From Lysinibacillus pakistanensis (GTDB lineage: Bacteria; Bacillota; Bacilli; Bacillales_A; Planococcaceae): a stretch of 64,000 nucleotides of DNA. Positions 8,377-18,319 of this stretch are shown piece after piece. The position numbers were made by a program, and so were the translations under genes. Numbering within the stretch: the stretch's first letter is position 1; each line of letters begins with the position of its first letter. The notes beneath the pieces were generated by a model, which saw only the letters and a list, made by a program, of their open reading frames with translations, was not told where the DNA came from and did not search any database. The DNA lies in NCBI RefSeq assembly GCF_030123245.1, contig NZ_CP126101.1, forward strand, positions 618,501 to 682,500, written 5' to 3'.

Positions 8377-9339
8377 ATGATGAAATTTTGGAAATTAGGA
8401 CTTTCCGCATTTTTAGCAATTGGCTTACTTGCTGCCTGTGGAGAAGGAGCGAAAAATGAAAAGCCGGCATCTTCTGAGCAGCAAGAAACTACACAAGTAG
8501 ACAAAGCAACATTCCCAATGACGATAACAGATGCTGTTGGCAAGGAAATTACGCTGGAGTCACCTCCTGAAAAAATAGTTTCTCTTATTCCAAGTAATAC
8601 AGAGATTTTATTTGCTCTTGGCTTAAACAATGAAATTGTGGGTGTTACCGATAATGATGATTATCCTGCAGAGGCAACTGAAAAACAAAAAGTTGGTGGC
8701 ATGGAATATAATATTGAGCAAATTATTGCTTTAAAACCAGATATCGTGTTTGCTCATAATTCGAGTATGACATTTTCTGCAGGGGCCATTGAACAGCTTG
8801 AATCTGCCGGTTTAAAGGTTTTTGTGGTAACAAATGCAAAGGACTTTAATGAAATTTACACAACAATTGAACAGCTAGGTCGTGCAACTGGGAAATTACC
8901 TGAGGCCGAGAAAATAATTAAAGATATGAAGACAAAAGTAGAAGAGGTTCTAGCAAAAATTAAGGATGTGAAGCCAAAGAAAGTCTTTGTAGAAACATCT
9001 GATGAGCCACATATATTTACAGCTGGTAAAGATACATTTATGAATGAAATGTTAAATATGATTCATGCTGAAAATGTTGCAGCAGATACAGCAGATTGGT
9101 ATGAAATCAGTTCCGAACAAATTATTGCAAAAAATCCAGATGTCATCGTGGTGACATATCATTATGTACCTGATATTTTAACAAAGCTACCACAGCGTGC
9201 TGGCTTTGACACAATTAATGCAGTAAAAAATAAAGCCATTGTTCAGGTAGATGAGAATACAACAAGTCGTCAAGGACCACGTTTAGGTGAGGGTCTTGAA
9301 GAGTTAGCGAAAGCCATCTACCCAGAGGCGTTTAAGTGA
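8377..9339 (+). CDS. btuF: Cobalamin ABC transporter substrate-binding lipoprotein
   Basis: A 320-residue extracellular lipoprotein that binds B12 or its precursors. The signal peptide ends in LLAAC with the lipidated cysteine at residue 21. The mature protein has the class III binding-protein opening ITDAVGKEITLESPPEKIVSL, characteristic of BtuF, and two lobes joined by a helix. AGGAGG lies 6 bases before the ATG; a second ATG follows immediately. The cobalamin riboswitch upstream settles the substrate class better than the sequence alone. The stop overlaps the GTG of the permease (GTGA). Confidence 0.93.
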   Translation: MMKFWKLGLSAFLAIGLLAACGEGAKNEKPASSEQQETTQVDKATFPMTITDAVGKEITLESPPEKIVSLIPSNTEILFALGLNNEIVGVTDNDDYPAEATEKQKVGGMEYNIEQIIALKPDIVFAHNSSMTFSAGAIEQLESAGLKVFVVTNAKDFNEIYTTIEQLGRATGKLPEAEKIIKDMKTKVEEVLAKIKDVKPKKVFVETSDEPHIFTAGKDTFMNEMLNMIHAENVAADTADWYEISSEQIIAKNPDVIVVTYHYVPDILTKLPQRAGFDTINAVKNKAIVQVDENTTSRQGPRLGEGLEELAKAIYPEAFK

Positions 9340-10337
9340 GTAAAATAGTCACAGCCTATGTAACAGCCATTACGCTCCTTATCATTAGCATCTGGTGTGG
9401 CGCTGCTATAGGCTCTGTTCATATTCCGCTAGAAGTATTGTGGAATAAAGCAGCTGATGAAACGGCTGCCAATATTTTTTGGAAAATTCGTCTGCCGCGA
9501 GTTTTCCTAGCAGGGCTTGTAGGAGCTTCACTAGCCATTGCAGGAGCTGCTTTTCAGGGCTTGCTAAAAAATCCTTTAGCAGATCCATATACTTTAGGTG
9601 TTTCTTCTGGTGCATCAGTTGGAGCAGTAATGACGATATTCTTTGGTCTTTCAATTCCAGTAGTTGGTCTTTATGCATTGCCAACCTTCAGTATGCTTGG
9701 GGCAGTATTAACAATGGTTGCAGTCATGAGCTTTGCAAGAGTAGTAGATCGTTCACTGAAAATGGAAACGTTAATTTTAACAGGAGTCATCTTTAGTTCA
9801 TTTTTAGGCTCACTTATTTCTCTAATGATTGCCCTATCAGGCGAGGAGCTGCGGCAAGTGATGGGGTGGCTACTTGGTTCTGTATCAATGCGGGGCTGGC
9901 CTTTTGTGCAAATGATTATCCCATTTGTTGTTGTAGGTTCATTGATGCTGTGGACACAAAGAAGGGAATTAAATGTGCTGTTATATGGGGAGGAACGTGC
10001 AAAGCACTTAGGTGTTAATGTGAAACGAAGTAAGTATTTAATTTTAGTAGGTGGATCCATGCTGACAGGAGCAGCAGTAGCTGTTTCGGGAACAATTGGA
10101 TTCGTTGGATTAGTCGTACCGCATATGACAAGGATGATTTGGGGCTCAGACCACCGTCATTTATTACCATTGTCCTTTTTAAATGGTGCGACATTGCTTA
10201 TTATTTGTGATTTAATCGCACGAACAATTATTATGCCGAGGGAGCTACCGATTGGTGTTATTACTGCATTTATTGGGGCACCTGTCTTTTCCTATATTTT
10301 TTATAAGCAGCGCAGAAGTAAGGGGGTACGGGCATGA
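9336..10337 (+). CDS. btuC: Cobalamin ABC transporter permease (FecCD family)
   Basis: A 333-residue integral membrane protein with about ten helices. FecCD-family landmarks are IRLPRVFLAGLVGASLAIAG and NPLADPYTLGVSSGASVGA near the N-terminal third, and the ATPase-coupling loop GTIGFVGLVVPHMTR near 250. It would form the dimeric translocation channel with BtuD. The GTG start at 9336 overlaps the btuF stop by 4 bases, and the gene overlaps btuD by 4 bases. The substrate is inferred from the riboswitch and the CbiZ-fused partner. Confidence 0.93.
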   Translation: MSKIVTAYVTAITLLIISIWCGAAIGSVHIPLEVLWNKAADETAANIFWKIRLPRVFLAGLVGASLAIAGAAFQGLLKNPLADPYTLGVSSGASVGAVMTIFFGLSIPVVGLYALPTFSMLGAVLTMVAVMSFARVVDRSLKMETLILTGVIFSSFLGSLISLMIALSGEELRQVMGWLLGSVSMRGWPFVQMIIPFVVVGSLMLWTQRRELNVLLYGEERAKHLGVNVKRSKYLILVGGSMLTGAAVAVSGTIGFVGLVVPHMTRMIWGSDHRHLLPLSFLNGATLLIICDLIARTIIMPRELPIGVITAFIGAPVFSYIFYKQRRSKGVRA

Positions 10338-11791
10338 TCGTTGTTGAACATCTATCAGGTGGCTATGATGGCGTACCAATCGTCAAAGATATTAGTTTTT
10401 CAGTGGAAAAGGGGAAAATATTAGGGATATTAGGTCCAAATGGTAGCGGAAAATCCACACTATTAAAAGTGATTAGTGGCATTTTACCAGCAACAGCAGG
10501 AACTATAAAAGTAGATGGCAAAAATATTAGTTCTTACAATGCTCGTGCTTTGGCAAAAAAAATGGCCGTTCTTCCACAATTACATGCGAATTCCTTTTCA
10601 AACAGTGTGCGAGACGCAGTGTCACTTGGACGCTATCCACATCAATCGGGTTTTTTTTCCAGTTGGTCAGACTTTGATGAACAAGCAGTCCAACACGCTA
10701 TGGCCCAAACAGGTGTGACACGCTACGAGGGGACACCAATGGAATTCTTATCGGGTGGTGAGCAGCAACGAGTTTTTGTTGCCCAGGCTTTAGCGCAGAC
10801 AGCAGAAATATTATTGCTGGATGAACCGACCAATCATTTAGATATTGCACATCAACGGCAAATTTTAGATATGGTGCGGAAAGAAGCAGTAGAATGCGGA
10901 TTAACTGTTATTATGGTGTTACATGATATGAACTTGGCTTCTCTTTATTGTGACGAATTATTATTAATGGAGTCGGGGCAAATGCGTGCATTTGGGGTAC
11001 CCCATGAAGTATTAATGGCTTCACAAATTGAAGAGGTCTATCAGGCAAGGGTAGCGACCTATGCACATCCTGAAATTCCAAAGCCACAAATAACGATGAT
11101 GCCTGCATCGGGTGAGCATCTGCAACGTGCGTATATTAACAAAGATAATTTTAAGGTTACTGAACATTTTATTCAGTTAAAATCTGAGTTCCCTTTAAAA
11201 ACAGTTTCTTCTGCTGTTCATAACCCAGGGATTGGCTGGTATGATTGCCTCTTAAATCGCTCAGTTCCAGGGGATTATGTCATAAATGATGTCAAGCGAG
11301 AGGTTGCAGCATTTTTACAAAAGGAGAGTTTTTCCTCAACGAGTACAGTTGTTATGCTAACGGCAGTTCCAACAAGGCTAGTAGCGATTAATGAATATGC
11401 AGCAACTTTTGGCAGTGTGCTCGTTGCTGTTACTGCTGGTGTTGGCAATGCTGTAGATGTTTCTCGTGTACATGAACGACAGATTGAACCATATATTGGT
11501 ACTATAAATACATGGGTTATTATCAATGGTAGTCTGTCAGAAGAGGCATTTTTCCAAGCAATGATGACAGCAAATGAAGCAAAAACGAAGGCATTACAGT
11601 CAGAAGATGTTCGCGATGAATTAAGTGGAACCATTGCAACAGGTACTGCTACAGATAGTTTGCTGATTGCTGCAACACAAAAAGGTGAGGAAATGTTGTA
11701 TGGAGGCCCTATTACAGAGGTGGGGAAGATCATTGGTAAGGGTGTTTTTGCGACAACTGTGCAAGCCATTAAAAATTATAAAAATGGATGA
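10334..11791 (+). CDS. Cobalamin transporter ATPase fused to adenosylcobinamide amidohydrolase CbiZ
   Basis: A 485-residue fusion. Residues about 1-250 are an ABC ATPase (BtuD): Walker A GPNGSGKST at 34-42, signature LSGGEQQR near 139, Walker B ILLLDEPTNHLD near 157, H-loop VLHDMN near 196. Residues about 265-485 match CbiZ, with SSAVHNPGIGWYDCLLNR, TAGVGNAVDVS and TGTATDSLLIA. CbiZ hydrolyses adenosylcobinamide to adenosylcobyric acid, so pseudo-cobinamides can be rebuilt into usable cobalamin. The fusion joins uptake to remodelling at the inner membrane face. There is no frameshift at the junction. Related ABC-CbiZ fusions are known in some Firmicutes (from recall). Confidence 0.92.
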   Translation: MIVVEHLSGGYDGVPIVKDISFSVEKGKILGILGPNGSGKSTLLKVISGILPATAGTIKVDGKNISSYNARALAKKMAVLPQLHANSFSNSVRDAVSLGRYPHQSGFFSSWSDFDEQAVQHAMAQTGVTRYEGTPMEFLSGGEQQRVFVAQALAQTAEILLLDEPTNHLDIAHQRQILDMVRKEAVECGLTVIMVLHDMNLASLYCDELLLMESGQMRAFGVPHEVLMASQIEEVYQARVATYAHPEIPKPQITMMPASGEHLQRAYINKDNFKVTEHFIQLKSEFPLKTVSSAVHNPGIGWYDCLLNRSVPGDYVINDVKREVAAFLQKESFSSTSTVVMLTAVPTRLVAINEYAATFGSVLVAVTAGVGNAVDVSRVHERQIEPYIGTINTWVIINGSLSEEAFFQAMMTANEAKTKALQSEDVRDELSGTIATGTATDSLLIAATQKGEEMLYGGPITEVGKIIGKGVFATTVQAIKNYKNG

Positions 11792-11809
11792 TGATAGGAG
11801 ATGAGAGAG

Positions 11810-12373
11810 ATGAAGCTTTACACGAAAACAGGGGATACAGGCAAAACAAGTCTTATTGGTGGACGTGTTGACAAGGATAGCTTACGAGTGGAAACTTACG
11901 GGGCTATTGATGAATTAAATTCATTTATTGGCAAGGCTGTAAGTGAATTAGATCGGGAGCTTTTTAAGGATATTCTTATTGATTTAGAAACGATTCAGCA
12001 TGAGCTTTTTGATGCAGGTGGGGACCTAGCAAATGTTATGAAGGAGCGTCATTATAAGCTTACGGAGCAGCCGATTGAAGTGTTGGAATCCCGAATTGAT
12101 GCTTTATCAGATGAAGCACCACCTTTACAGCGTTTTATTTTACCAGGTGGCGCCCCAGCCGCTGCAACCTTACACATTGCCCGTACAGTTGCACGTCGAG
12201 CAGAACGTCAAATGGTAACGCTCATGAAGGAAATTCAGGATGTACCGACAATTGTCCAAAAATATTTAAACCGACTATCAGATTATTTATTTGCCGCTGC
12301 ACGGGTTGTGAACTGTAGAATGAAGGTCTCTGATATTGAATATATTCGAAGCGGTAATGTTTTTAAAAAGTAA
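11810..12373 (+). CDS. pduO: PduO-type ATP:cob(I)alamin adenosyltransferase
   Basis: A 187-residue cytoplasmic enzyme that transfers the adenosyl group of ATP to cob(I)alamin, forming coenzyme B12. The N-terminal ATP-binding stretch MKLYTKTGDTGKTSLIGG is diagnostic, followed by YGAIDELNSFIG and the C-terminal NRLSDYLFAAARVVN. The ATG at 11810 is preferred because AGGAG lies 9 bases upstream; the in-frame ATG at 11801 abuts that site. It ends the riboswitch-controlled group. Its product is the cofactor needed by the IcmF mutase encoded 8 kb downstream. Confidence 0.94.
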   Translation: MKLYTKTGDTGKTSLIGGRVDKDSLRVETYGAIDELNSFIGKAVSELDRELFKDILIDLETIQHELFDAGGDLANVMKERHYKLTEQPIEVLESRIDALSDEAPPLQRFILPGGAPAAATLHIARTVARRAERQMVTLMKEIQDVPTIVQKYLNRLSDYLFAAARVVNCRMKVSDIEYIRSGNVFKK

Positions 12374-12398
12374 TATTCTTGTAAAGAAAAAGAAAAAC

Positions 12399-12433
12399 GG
12401 CTACTTTGGAAAAATTCAGGGTGGCTTTTTTTC
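12399..12433 (+). terminator. Terminator after pduO
   Basis: GCTACTTTG (12400-12408) pairs with CAGGGTGGC (12417-12425), using three G-T pairs, followed by a T run. Confidence 0.75.
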
Positions 12434-12481
12434 TTGGAAAATGTAAGAATATAAAATTATCAGAAATATTTCCGTTTTATG

Positions 12482-12522
12482 TTGACTGAATGCTCACTCA
12501 TTTATTAGAATAGGAATATAAT
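12482..12522 (+). promoter_or_regulatory. fadF promoter region with FadR-like box
   Basis: TGAATG (12487-12492), six bases, then CATTTA (12499-12504) matches the B. subtilis FadR consensus half-sites TGAATG and CATTCA at 11 of 12 positions. A perfect TATAAT lies at 12517-12522, so the box would cover the -35 region. A repressor bound there would block transcription until acyl-CoA accumulates. The match is direct; the regulator's identity is inferred. Confidence 0.55.
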
Positions 12523-12598
12523 GATGTACATTTACGTATGAGCTAGCAAATTTACCACAAAGAGAGAAAATTACGACAAACTAAAGGGGGGACCAACC

Positions 12599-14833
12599 AT
12601 GAGTCCATTATTAATTGCAAACATTGTTTTAACAGTCGTGGTTGTGCTTTATGCAGTAGGATTGTTCTTCTATCTGTTAAAAACACGCTATAAGTTTGTG
12701 CAATTGGGGAAAAAGGTTGAATTTGATGAAAGTGTAAAAGAACGAATTCGTTATATTATGGTCAATGTATTTGGCCAAAATAAACTTCTGAAAGATCCAA
12801 AGAGTGGGTTAATTCACGTGATGTTCTTCTATGGATTTTTAATGGTGCAGCTAGGAGCCATTGATTTAATTTGGAAGGGATTAGTACCTGAATCACATTT
12901 ACCACTAGGCATTTTCTATGGACTCTTTACTTTCTTCCAAGAGCTTGTGGTCTTAATGATTTTAGTAGCAGTTGTTTGGGCGTTTTATCGTCGCTATGTA
13001 GAAAAGCTAGTACGTCTAAAAAGAGGCTGGAAAAACGGTCTTGTATTAATTTTCATTGGTGGCTTAATGGTTTCCACATTAATTGCTAATGGTATGGGGT
13101 TAATTTGGCATGGCGAAGAATTAACATATACAGAGCCAGTTGCATCGAGCATTGCTGCTATTTTTAGTTTCCTACCAACATCTGCAGCAGCAGCCGTATT
13201 CTATGTAATGTGGTGGGCACACTTATTAATTTTACTAACATTCCTAGTGTATGTACCACAATCTAAGCACTTCCACTTAATTGTTAGTCCAATTAATGTT
13301 TATATGAATCGTCTAGATCGTGTAGGAACACTAACGCCAATCGACTTTGAAGCATTAGAGGAAGCTGGAGAAAATGCTGAAAGTGAAGATGAAATGCCAT
13401 CCATTGGGGTTGGACGCATTCAAGACTTTACACAAAAGCAAATGCTAGATTTATATTCCTGTGTAGAATGTGGACGCTGTACAAATATGTGTCCTGCAAC
13501 AGGAACTGGTAAAATGCTATCACCGATGGATTTAATCGTGAAGCTTCGTGACCATCTAACATTTACAGGTGCAGTGGTAACAAAGCAAAAGCCGTGGGTA
13601 CCTTATCAATTCTTTGCTAATACAAAGGGGAATCAGTTAGCTATGGCGGCTGGTGCTGAGGGTGCGGTCATTGAGGATATCTATAGTCCATCTTTAATTG
13701 GTGAAGTGATAACGGAAGAAGAGATTTGGGCATGTACGACTTGTCGTAACTGTGAAGATCAATGTCCAGTTATGAATGAACATGTCGATAAAATAATTGA
13801 CCTTCGTCGTTATTTAACAATGACAGAAGGAAAAGTAAATCCAGATGCACAACGCGCGATGACAAATATCGAGCGTCAAGGAAATCCTTGGGGCTTAAAT
13901 CGTAAAGAGAAAGAAAATTGGCGTGACCTTGATCCAACAATCCATATTCCAACAGTCAAAGAGCTGAAAAAATCTGGTGAGGAAATGGACTATTTATTAT
14001 GGGTAGGCTCAATGGGCGCATTTGATAATCGCTCACAAAAAATTGCCTTAGCCTTCTGTCGCCTATTAAATGAGGCAGGCGTGAAATTTGCGATTTTAGG
14101 AAATAAAGAGAAAAATTCAGGGGATACACCTCGTCGTTTAGGAAATGAATTTTTATTCCAAGAGCTTGCGACAGCGAATATTGATGAATTTGAGAAAAAC
14201 GATGTGAAGAAAATTGTAACAATCGATCCTCATGCTTACAATATCTTCAAAAATGAATATCAAGACTTTGGCTGGAAGGGTGAAGTTTATCACCACACAG
14301 AGCTGTTGAATCAGCTAATTGATGAAAATCGACTTGCCTTGAATTATGAAGTGGATGAAACAATTGTATTCCATGATTCTTGTTACTTAGGTCGTTATAA
14401 CGATGTTTATGATGCACCACGTGAGATACTGCGAGGTATTCCAGGCGTGAAACTTGTAGAAATGGAGCGTAATCGTGAAACGGCTATGTGCTGTGGTGCA
14501 GGTGGTGGCTTAATGTGGATGGAAGAACATGTTGGTAACCGTATTAATGTTGCACGTACAGAGCAGGCTCTAGCAACGAATGCATCAGTTATTTCATCAG
14601 GCTGTCCATACTGCTTAACGATGCTAGAGGATGGTACAAAGGCAAAAGAAGTTGAGGATACAATTGGAACATTCGACGTTGCAGAGCTATTAGAGCGATC
14701 TGTGTTTGGTGAAAAAGGGAAAGCACTTGTAAACCCTGCTGAAGAAGCTGTAGATGAGATGCTTGAAGAGGTAGTGGCTTCTGTAGACAATGTCGAACAA
14801 GACAAGAATGTAGAAATTAACGCAGAGAATTGA
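12599..14833 (+). CDS. fadF: Membrane iron-sulfur oxidoreductase FadF (ETF:menaquinone oxidoreductase-like)
   Basis: A 744-residue membrane protein. The first 230 residues hold about five to six helices resembling the haem-binding NarI/HdrE type. Two ferredoxin-like 4Fe-4S motifs follow, CVECGRCTNMCP near 287 and CTTCRNCEDQCP near 379. CCG-domain cysteines appear in HDSCYLGRYND, CCGAGGG and SGCPYC near the C-terminus, and an acidic tail closes the protein. The family is thought to take electrons from acyl-CoA dehydrogenases through ETF and pass them to menaquinone. Its location ahead of thiolase and dehydrogenase genes supports this. AAAGGGGGG precedes the ATG. Confidence 0.9.
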   Translation: MSPLLIANIVLTVVVVLYAVGLFFYLLKTRYKFVQLGKKVEFDESVKERIRYIMVNVFGQNKLLKDPKSGLIHVMFFYGFLMVQLGAIDLIWKGLVPESHLPLGIFYGLFTFFQELVVLMILVAVVWAFYRRYVEKLVRLKRGWKNGLVLIFIGGLMVSTLIANGMGLIWHGEELTYTEPVASSIAAIFSFLPTSAAAAVFYVMWWAHLLILLTFLVYVPQSKHFHLIVSPINVYMNRLDRVGTLTPIDFEALEEAGENAESEDEMPSIGVGRIQDFTQKQMLDLYSCVECGRCTNMCPATGTGKMLSPMDLIVKLRDHLTFTGAVVTKQKPWVPYQFFANTKGNQLAMAAGAEGAVIEDIYSPSLIGEVITEEEIWACTTCRNCEDQCPVMNEHVDKIIDLRRYLTMTEGKVNPDAQRAMTNIERQGNPWGLNRKEKENWRDLDPTIHIPTVKELKKSGEEMDYLLWVGSMGAFDNRSQKIALAFCRLLNEAGVKFAILGNKEKNSGDTPRRLGNEFLFQELATANIDEFEKNDVKKIVTIDPHAYNIFKNEYQDFGWKGEVYHHTELLNQLIDENRLALNYEVDETIVFHDSCYLGRYNDVYDAPREILRGIPGVKLVEMERNRETAMCCGAGGGLMWMEEHVGNRINVARTEQALATNASVISSGCPYCLTMLEDGTKAKEVEDTIGTFDVAELLERSVFGEKGKALVNPAEEAVDEMLEEVVASVDNVEQDKNVEINAEN

Positions 14834-14915
14834 TAACTATTGTAGAAATATTTTAGTTATCTGAAAAATATAAATTGCACAATAAATAATTGTTTTGTAG
14901 AATAAGATTAAATGG

Positions 14916-14947
14916 AAATGGGAGTGAGACTTTAAACTCCCATTTTT
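14916..14947 (+). terminator. fadF terminator
   Basis: ATGGGAGT (14918-14925) pairs with ACTCCCAT (14936-14943), then T residues. It separates fadF from the thiolase operon. Just after it, at 14961-14976, the string GAGCGAGCGTTCAGTC is a possible but unproven TetR-type site. Confidence 0.75.
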
Positions 14948-15031
14948 CATAGAGTGAAATCGAGCGAGCGTTCAGTCAACAACGGTGCTCTGATAATTCA
15001 TAGAGTACGTAAAACAAAAGGGGTGTTTTAC

Positions 15032-16237
15032 TTGAATAGAGCTGTTATTTTAGCAGGAGCAAGAACGGCATTTGGGAAGTTTGGAGGTTCACTTTCAGCA
15101 TTAAGTGCAAGTGATTTAGGTGCTATCGCCATAAGGGGGGCAATAGAGAAAGCCAATATTTTACCAGATGACGTGAATGAAGTGATTTTAGGCTCCGTAT
15201 TACAAGGGGGACAGGGCCAAATTCCTTCTAGACAGGCTGCAATTAAAGCAGATTTACCGAAAGCTGTAAAAACAGAAACGATTAACAAAGTTTGTGCATC
15301 AGGAATGCGTGCTGTCACATTAGCAGATCAGCTTATTCGTTTAGGGGACGAAGAGGTGATTATCGCTGGTGGTATGGAATCAATGTCCAATGCACCGTAC
15401 TATTTACAAAATGGTCGAACAGGCTTACGGATGGGTGATTCTACAATAGTAGATGGCATGCTATATGATGGCTTAACATGTGCTTTTGATAAGGCAAGAC
15501 CACATATGGGGAGCTACGGTAATTCAACAGCCAAAGAGTTTTCATTAAGCCGTGAGGAGCAGGATGCTTGGTCTGTTCGCAGTCATGAGCGAGCACTGTC
15601 GGCAATTGAAAAAGGTTACTTTGCTGAAGAAATCGTGCCTGTGGAAATTCCACAACGTAAGGGTGAACCGCTTCTAGTTGATACAGATGAGGCACCAAGA
15701 GCTGGTACATCCATGGAGGTACTTGCGAAGCTTAAACCAGCCTTTGATAAGGATGGAACAATTACAGCAGGTAATGCACCCGGGGTAAATGATGGTGCAT
15801 GTGCACTAGTAGTCATGAGCGAGGAACGTGCAGCTCGTGAAGGCAGGGAGCCACTAGCAGTAATTATCGGCCATGAAGAACTTGCCATTGAGCCAGAGAA
15901 TTTCCCGCAAACACCTGGCTTAGTAATTAACAAATTACTGAAAAAGACAGGGAAGTCATTAGCAGATATTGATTTATTCGAAATCAATGAGGCCTTTGCC
16001 GCAGTAGCACTAGTCAGCAAACAACTAGCCGATTTAGATGCTGAAAAGGTCAATGTGAACGGCGGAGCAGTTGCGCTAGGACATCCAATCGGTGCATCTG
16101 GAGCACGTATTATTTTAACACTTGCGCAGGAATTAAAGCGCCGTGGTGGTGGCATAGGAATTGCAGCGATTTGTTCAGGTGGTGGGCAAGGAGATGCGAT
16201 TATGATTGAAGTACCAAAAACAGGGGGACATGAATGA
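15032..16237 (+). CDS. Acetyl-CoA C-acetyltransferase (thiolase)
   Basis: A 401-residue thiolase that cleaves 3-ketoacyl-CoA, or condenses two acetyl-CoA. The acyl-accepting Cys88 is in [11 protein letters not shown], the catalytic His351 in [10 protein letters not shown], and the second Cys381 in [10 protein letters not shown] chose the TTG at 15032, which has AAGGGGTG upstream and yields the standard start [18 protein letters not shown]. An earlier in-frame codon at 14954 would add an unlikely 26-residue leader. The stop overlaps the next gene by 4 bases (ATGA). With the following dehydrogenases it covers the last steps of beta-oxidation (mmgA-like). Confidence 0.93.
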   Translation: MNRAVILAGARTAFGKFGGSLSALSASDLGAIAIRGAIEKANILPDDVNEVILGSVLQGGQGQIPSRQAAIKADLPKAVKTETINKVCASGMRAVTLADQLIRLGDEEVIIAGGMESMSNAPYYLQNGRTGLRMGDSTIVDGMLYDGLTCAFDKARPHMGSYGNSTAKEFSLSREEQDAWSVRSHERALSAIEKGYFAEEIVPVEIPQRKGEPLLVDTDEAPRAGTSMEVLAKLKPAFDKDGTITAGNAPGVNDGACALVVMSEERAAREGREPLAVIIGHEELAIEPENFPQTPGLVINKLLKKTGKSLADIDLFEINEAFAAVALVSKQLADLDAEKVNVNGGAVALGHPIGASGARIILTLAQELKRRGGGIGIAAICSGGGQGDAIMIEVPKTGGHE

Positions 16238-17088
16238 TGGGAATTCAAAAGGTAATGGTCATTGGTGCAGGGCAAATGGGCTCTGGCATTGCACAAGTTT
16301 GCGCACAGGCAGGCTATGAGGTCAAATTGAATGACATGAAGCAAGAATTTTTCGAACGTGGTCTAGGGGTTATTACGAAAAATTTATCACGTGATGTAGA
16401 AAAGGGTCGTAAAACAGAAGAAGAAAAAGCGGCTATATTAAGTCGAATCATGATGTCATTAGATTTACAGGATGCTAGTGATGTAGATATTATCATTGAG
16501 GCTGCAGTAGAAAATATGGAAGTGAAGCAATCTATTTTTAAGCAAATTGATCAAATTGCACCAGCACATGCTATTTTAGCGACAAATACATCTTCACTTC
16601 CTATTACTGAAATTGCAGCAGTTACTAATCGTCCAGAGCAAGTAATTGGAATGCATTTTATGAATCCTGTACCTGTTATGAAACTAGTGGAAATTATTCG
16701 AGGTTTAGCAACTAGTGATGAAGTCTATAAAGCAGTAGAAGACATGACAGTGAAATTATCCAAAACACCAGTAGAGGTAAATGATTTCCCTGGTTTTATT
16801 TCAAATCGAATTTTACTTCCTATGATTAACGAAGCAATTTATGCATTGTATGAGGGTGTAGCTACAAAGGAAGCAATCGACGATGTAATGAAGCTTGGTA
16901 TGAATCATCCGATGGGTCCATTAACACTGGCAGATTTTATTGGTCTTGATACATGTCTCTACATTATGGAGATTTTACATGAGGGCTTAGGTGATAGTAA
17001 GTATAGACCTTGTCCACTGCTTCGAAAATATGTGGCAGCTGGCTGGCTAGGAAAGAAATCAGGAAGAGGCTTTTACGTTTATGAATAA
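16234..17088 (+). CDS. 3-hydroxybutyryl-CoA dehydrogenase
   Basis: A 284-residue NAD(P)-dependent enzyme converting 3-hydroxyacyl-CoA to 3-ketoacyl-CoA. The Rossmann motif [14 protein letters not shown] is at the N-terminus. The catalytic histidine lies in [16 protein letters not shown], and the C-terminal domain contains [11 protein letters not shown] and [18 protein letters not shown], all typical of Hbd/MmgB. It overlaps the thiolase stop. An enoyl-CoA hydratase, the missing middle step of beta-oxidation, is not in the window. Confidence 0.94.
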   Translation: MMGIQKVMVIGAGQMGSGIAQVCAQAGYEVKLNDMKQEFFERGLGVITKNLSRDVEKGRKTEEEKAAILSRIMMSLDLQDASDVDIIIEAAVENMEVKQSIFKQIDQIAPAHAILATNTSSLPITEIAAVTNRPEQVIGMHFMNPVPVMKLVEIIRGLATSDEVYKAVEDMTVKLSKTPVEVNDFPGFISNRILLPMINEAIYALYEGVATKEAIDDVMKLGMNHPMGPLTLADFIGLDTCLYIMEILHEGLGDSKYRPCPLLRKYVAAGWLGKKSGRGFYVYE

Positions 17089-17157
17089 TCCTATGGGGAT
17101 GGGACAATTTCAAGGAAATGTAATACTGCAGGACAACTTAGAGGGGTGACAATATAG

Positions 17158-18294
17158 ATGCATTTACAGTTTACAGATGAACAAGTGATGATGCGTGATA
17201 TGGTTCGAGATTTTGCACAGGAAAAAATTGAACCATGGATAGCGCGTATGGAAGCAGGAGAGTTTCCACGTGAGCTTCTTGCACAAATGGGTGAACTTGG
17301 ATTGATGGGGATCACAACACCCGAAGAGTTAGGCGGGGCTGCGATGGATTTTACATCGTACATAATTGCTATTAACGAACTATCGAAGGTGAGTGCTGTA
17401 ATGGGCGTTATTTTATCCGTTCATACTTCAGTAGGCACCAATCCAATTATTTATTTTGGAAATGAAGAGCAAAAGAAACGCTATGTTCCAAAGCTTGCAG
17501 CAGGTGTATATTTAGGAGCATTTTGTTTAACAGAACCAAGTGCCGGCTCAGACGCTGGCTCGTTACAATCAAAGGCAGTGCGAGATGGCGATGAATATGT
17601 CATTAACGGCTCCAAAGTATTTATAACAAATGGTGGAGAGGCTGATGTGTATATTGTATTCGCATCGACGAACCCTGCTGAAAAAACACGCGGCATTTCT
17701 GCGTTTATAGTTGAGAAAGGAACGCCAGGCTTAATTATCGGTAAAGATGAACAGAAAATGGGCTTACATGGCTCACGTACAGTTCAGCTCACATTCGATA
17801 ATTGCCGTATACCAGCCAAAAACCTTCTTGGGAAAGAGGGGGAAGGCTTTAAAATTGCAATGGCTAACTTAGATGTTGGAAGAATTGGGATTGCAGCACA
17901 AGCTTTAGGGATTGCAGAAGCAGCTCTTGAAGCAGCTACAGCATATGCAAAAGAGCGTATTCAATTTGGTAAACCGATTCTTGCACAACAAGGAGTTAGC
18001 TTTAAGCTGGCAGATATGGCCACTGCTGTAGAATCCGCAAAATTATTAGTCTATCGAGCTGCTGATTTACGTGCAAAAGGTTTACCATGTGGAGCAGAAG
18101 CGTCCATGGCAAAACTATTTGCCTCACGCACAGCTGTCCAAACCGCAATAGAGGCTGTTCAAATTTTTGGTGGCTACGGCTACACTGAAGATTATCCAGT
18201 AGAGCGTTATTTCCGCGATGCAAAGGTAACAGAAATCTATGAAGGCACAAGTGAAATTCAACGGTTAGTTATTAGTAAACATTTACTGAAATAA
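17158..18294 (+). CDS. Acyl-CoA dehydrogenase (short-chain type, MmgC-like)
   Basis: A 378-residue FAD enzyme oxidising short or branched acyl-CoA and passing electrons to ETF. It has the AFCLTEPSAGSDAGS flavin-binding segment, VFITNGGEADVYIVFA, and the C-terminal [29 protein letters not shown] in pieces typical of the family; the glutamate of YEGTSEIQ is the expected catalytic base. GAGGGGTGA precedes the ATG. It is about 60% similar by eye to the paralogue at 18635, from which it is separated by a 21-bp-periodic array, so the pair may be an old duplication. Confidence 0.93.
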   Translation: MHLQFTDEQVMMRDMVRDFAQEKIEPWIARMEAGEFPRELLAQMGELGLMGITTPEELGGAAMDFTSYIIAINELSKVSAVMGVILSVHTSVGTNPIIYFGNEEQKKRYVPKLAAGVYLGAFCLTEPSAGSDAGSLQSKAVRDGDEYVINGSKVFITNGGEADVYIVFASTNPAEKTRGISAFIVEKGTPGLIIGKDEQKMGLHGSRTVQLTFDNCRIPAKNLLGKEGEGFKIAMANLDVGRIGIAAQALGIAEAALEAATAYAKERIQFGKPILAQQGVSFKLADMATAVESAKLLVYRAADLRAKGLPCGAEASMAKLFASRTAVQTAIEAVQIFGGYGYTEDYPVERYFRDAKVTEIYEGTSEIQRLVISKHLLK

Positions 18295-18319
18295 AATCCT
18301 ATGTTGCATAGTTGATATT

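Noticed and set aside
9479..9796. A plus-strand frame inside btuC
   Set aside because: It is a shifted reading of a clear FecCD permease, with Ser/Cys-rich composition typical of shadow frames.
14961..14976. GAGCGAGCGTTCAGTC as a definite TetR operator for the thiolase operon
   Set aside because: The dyad is imperfect and no clear promoter overlaps it, so it is only mentioned as a possibility in the fadF terminator entry.
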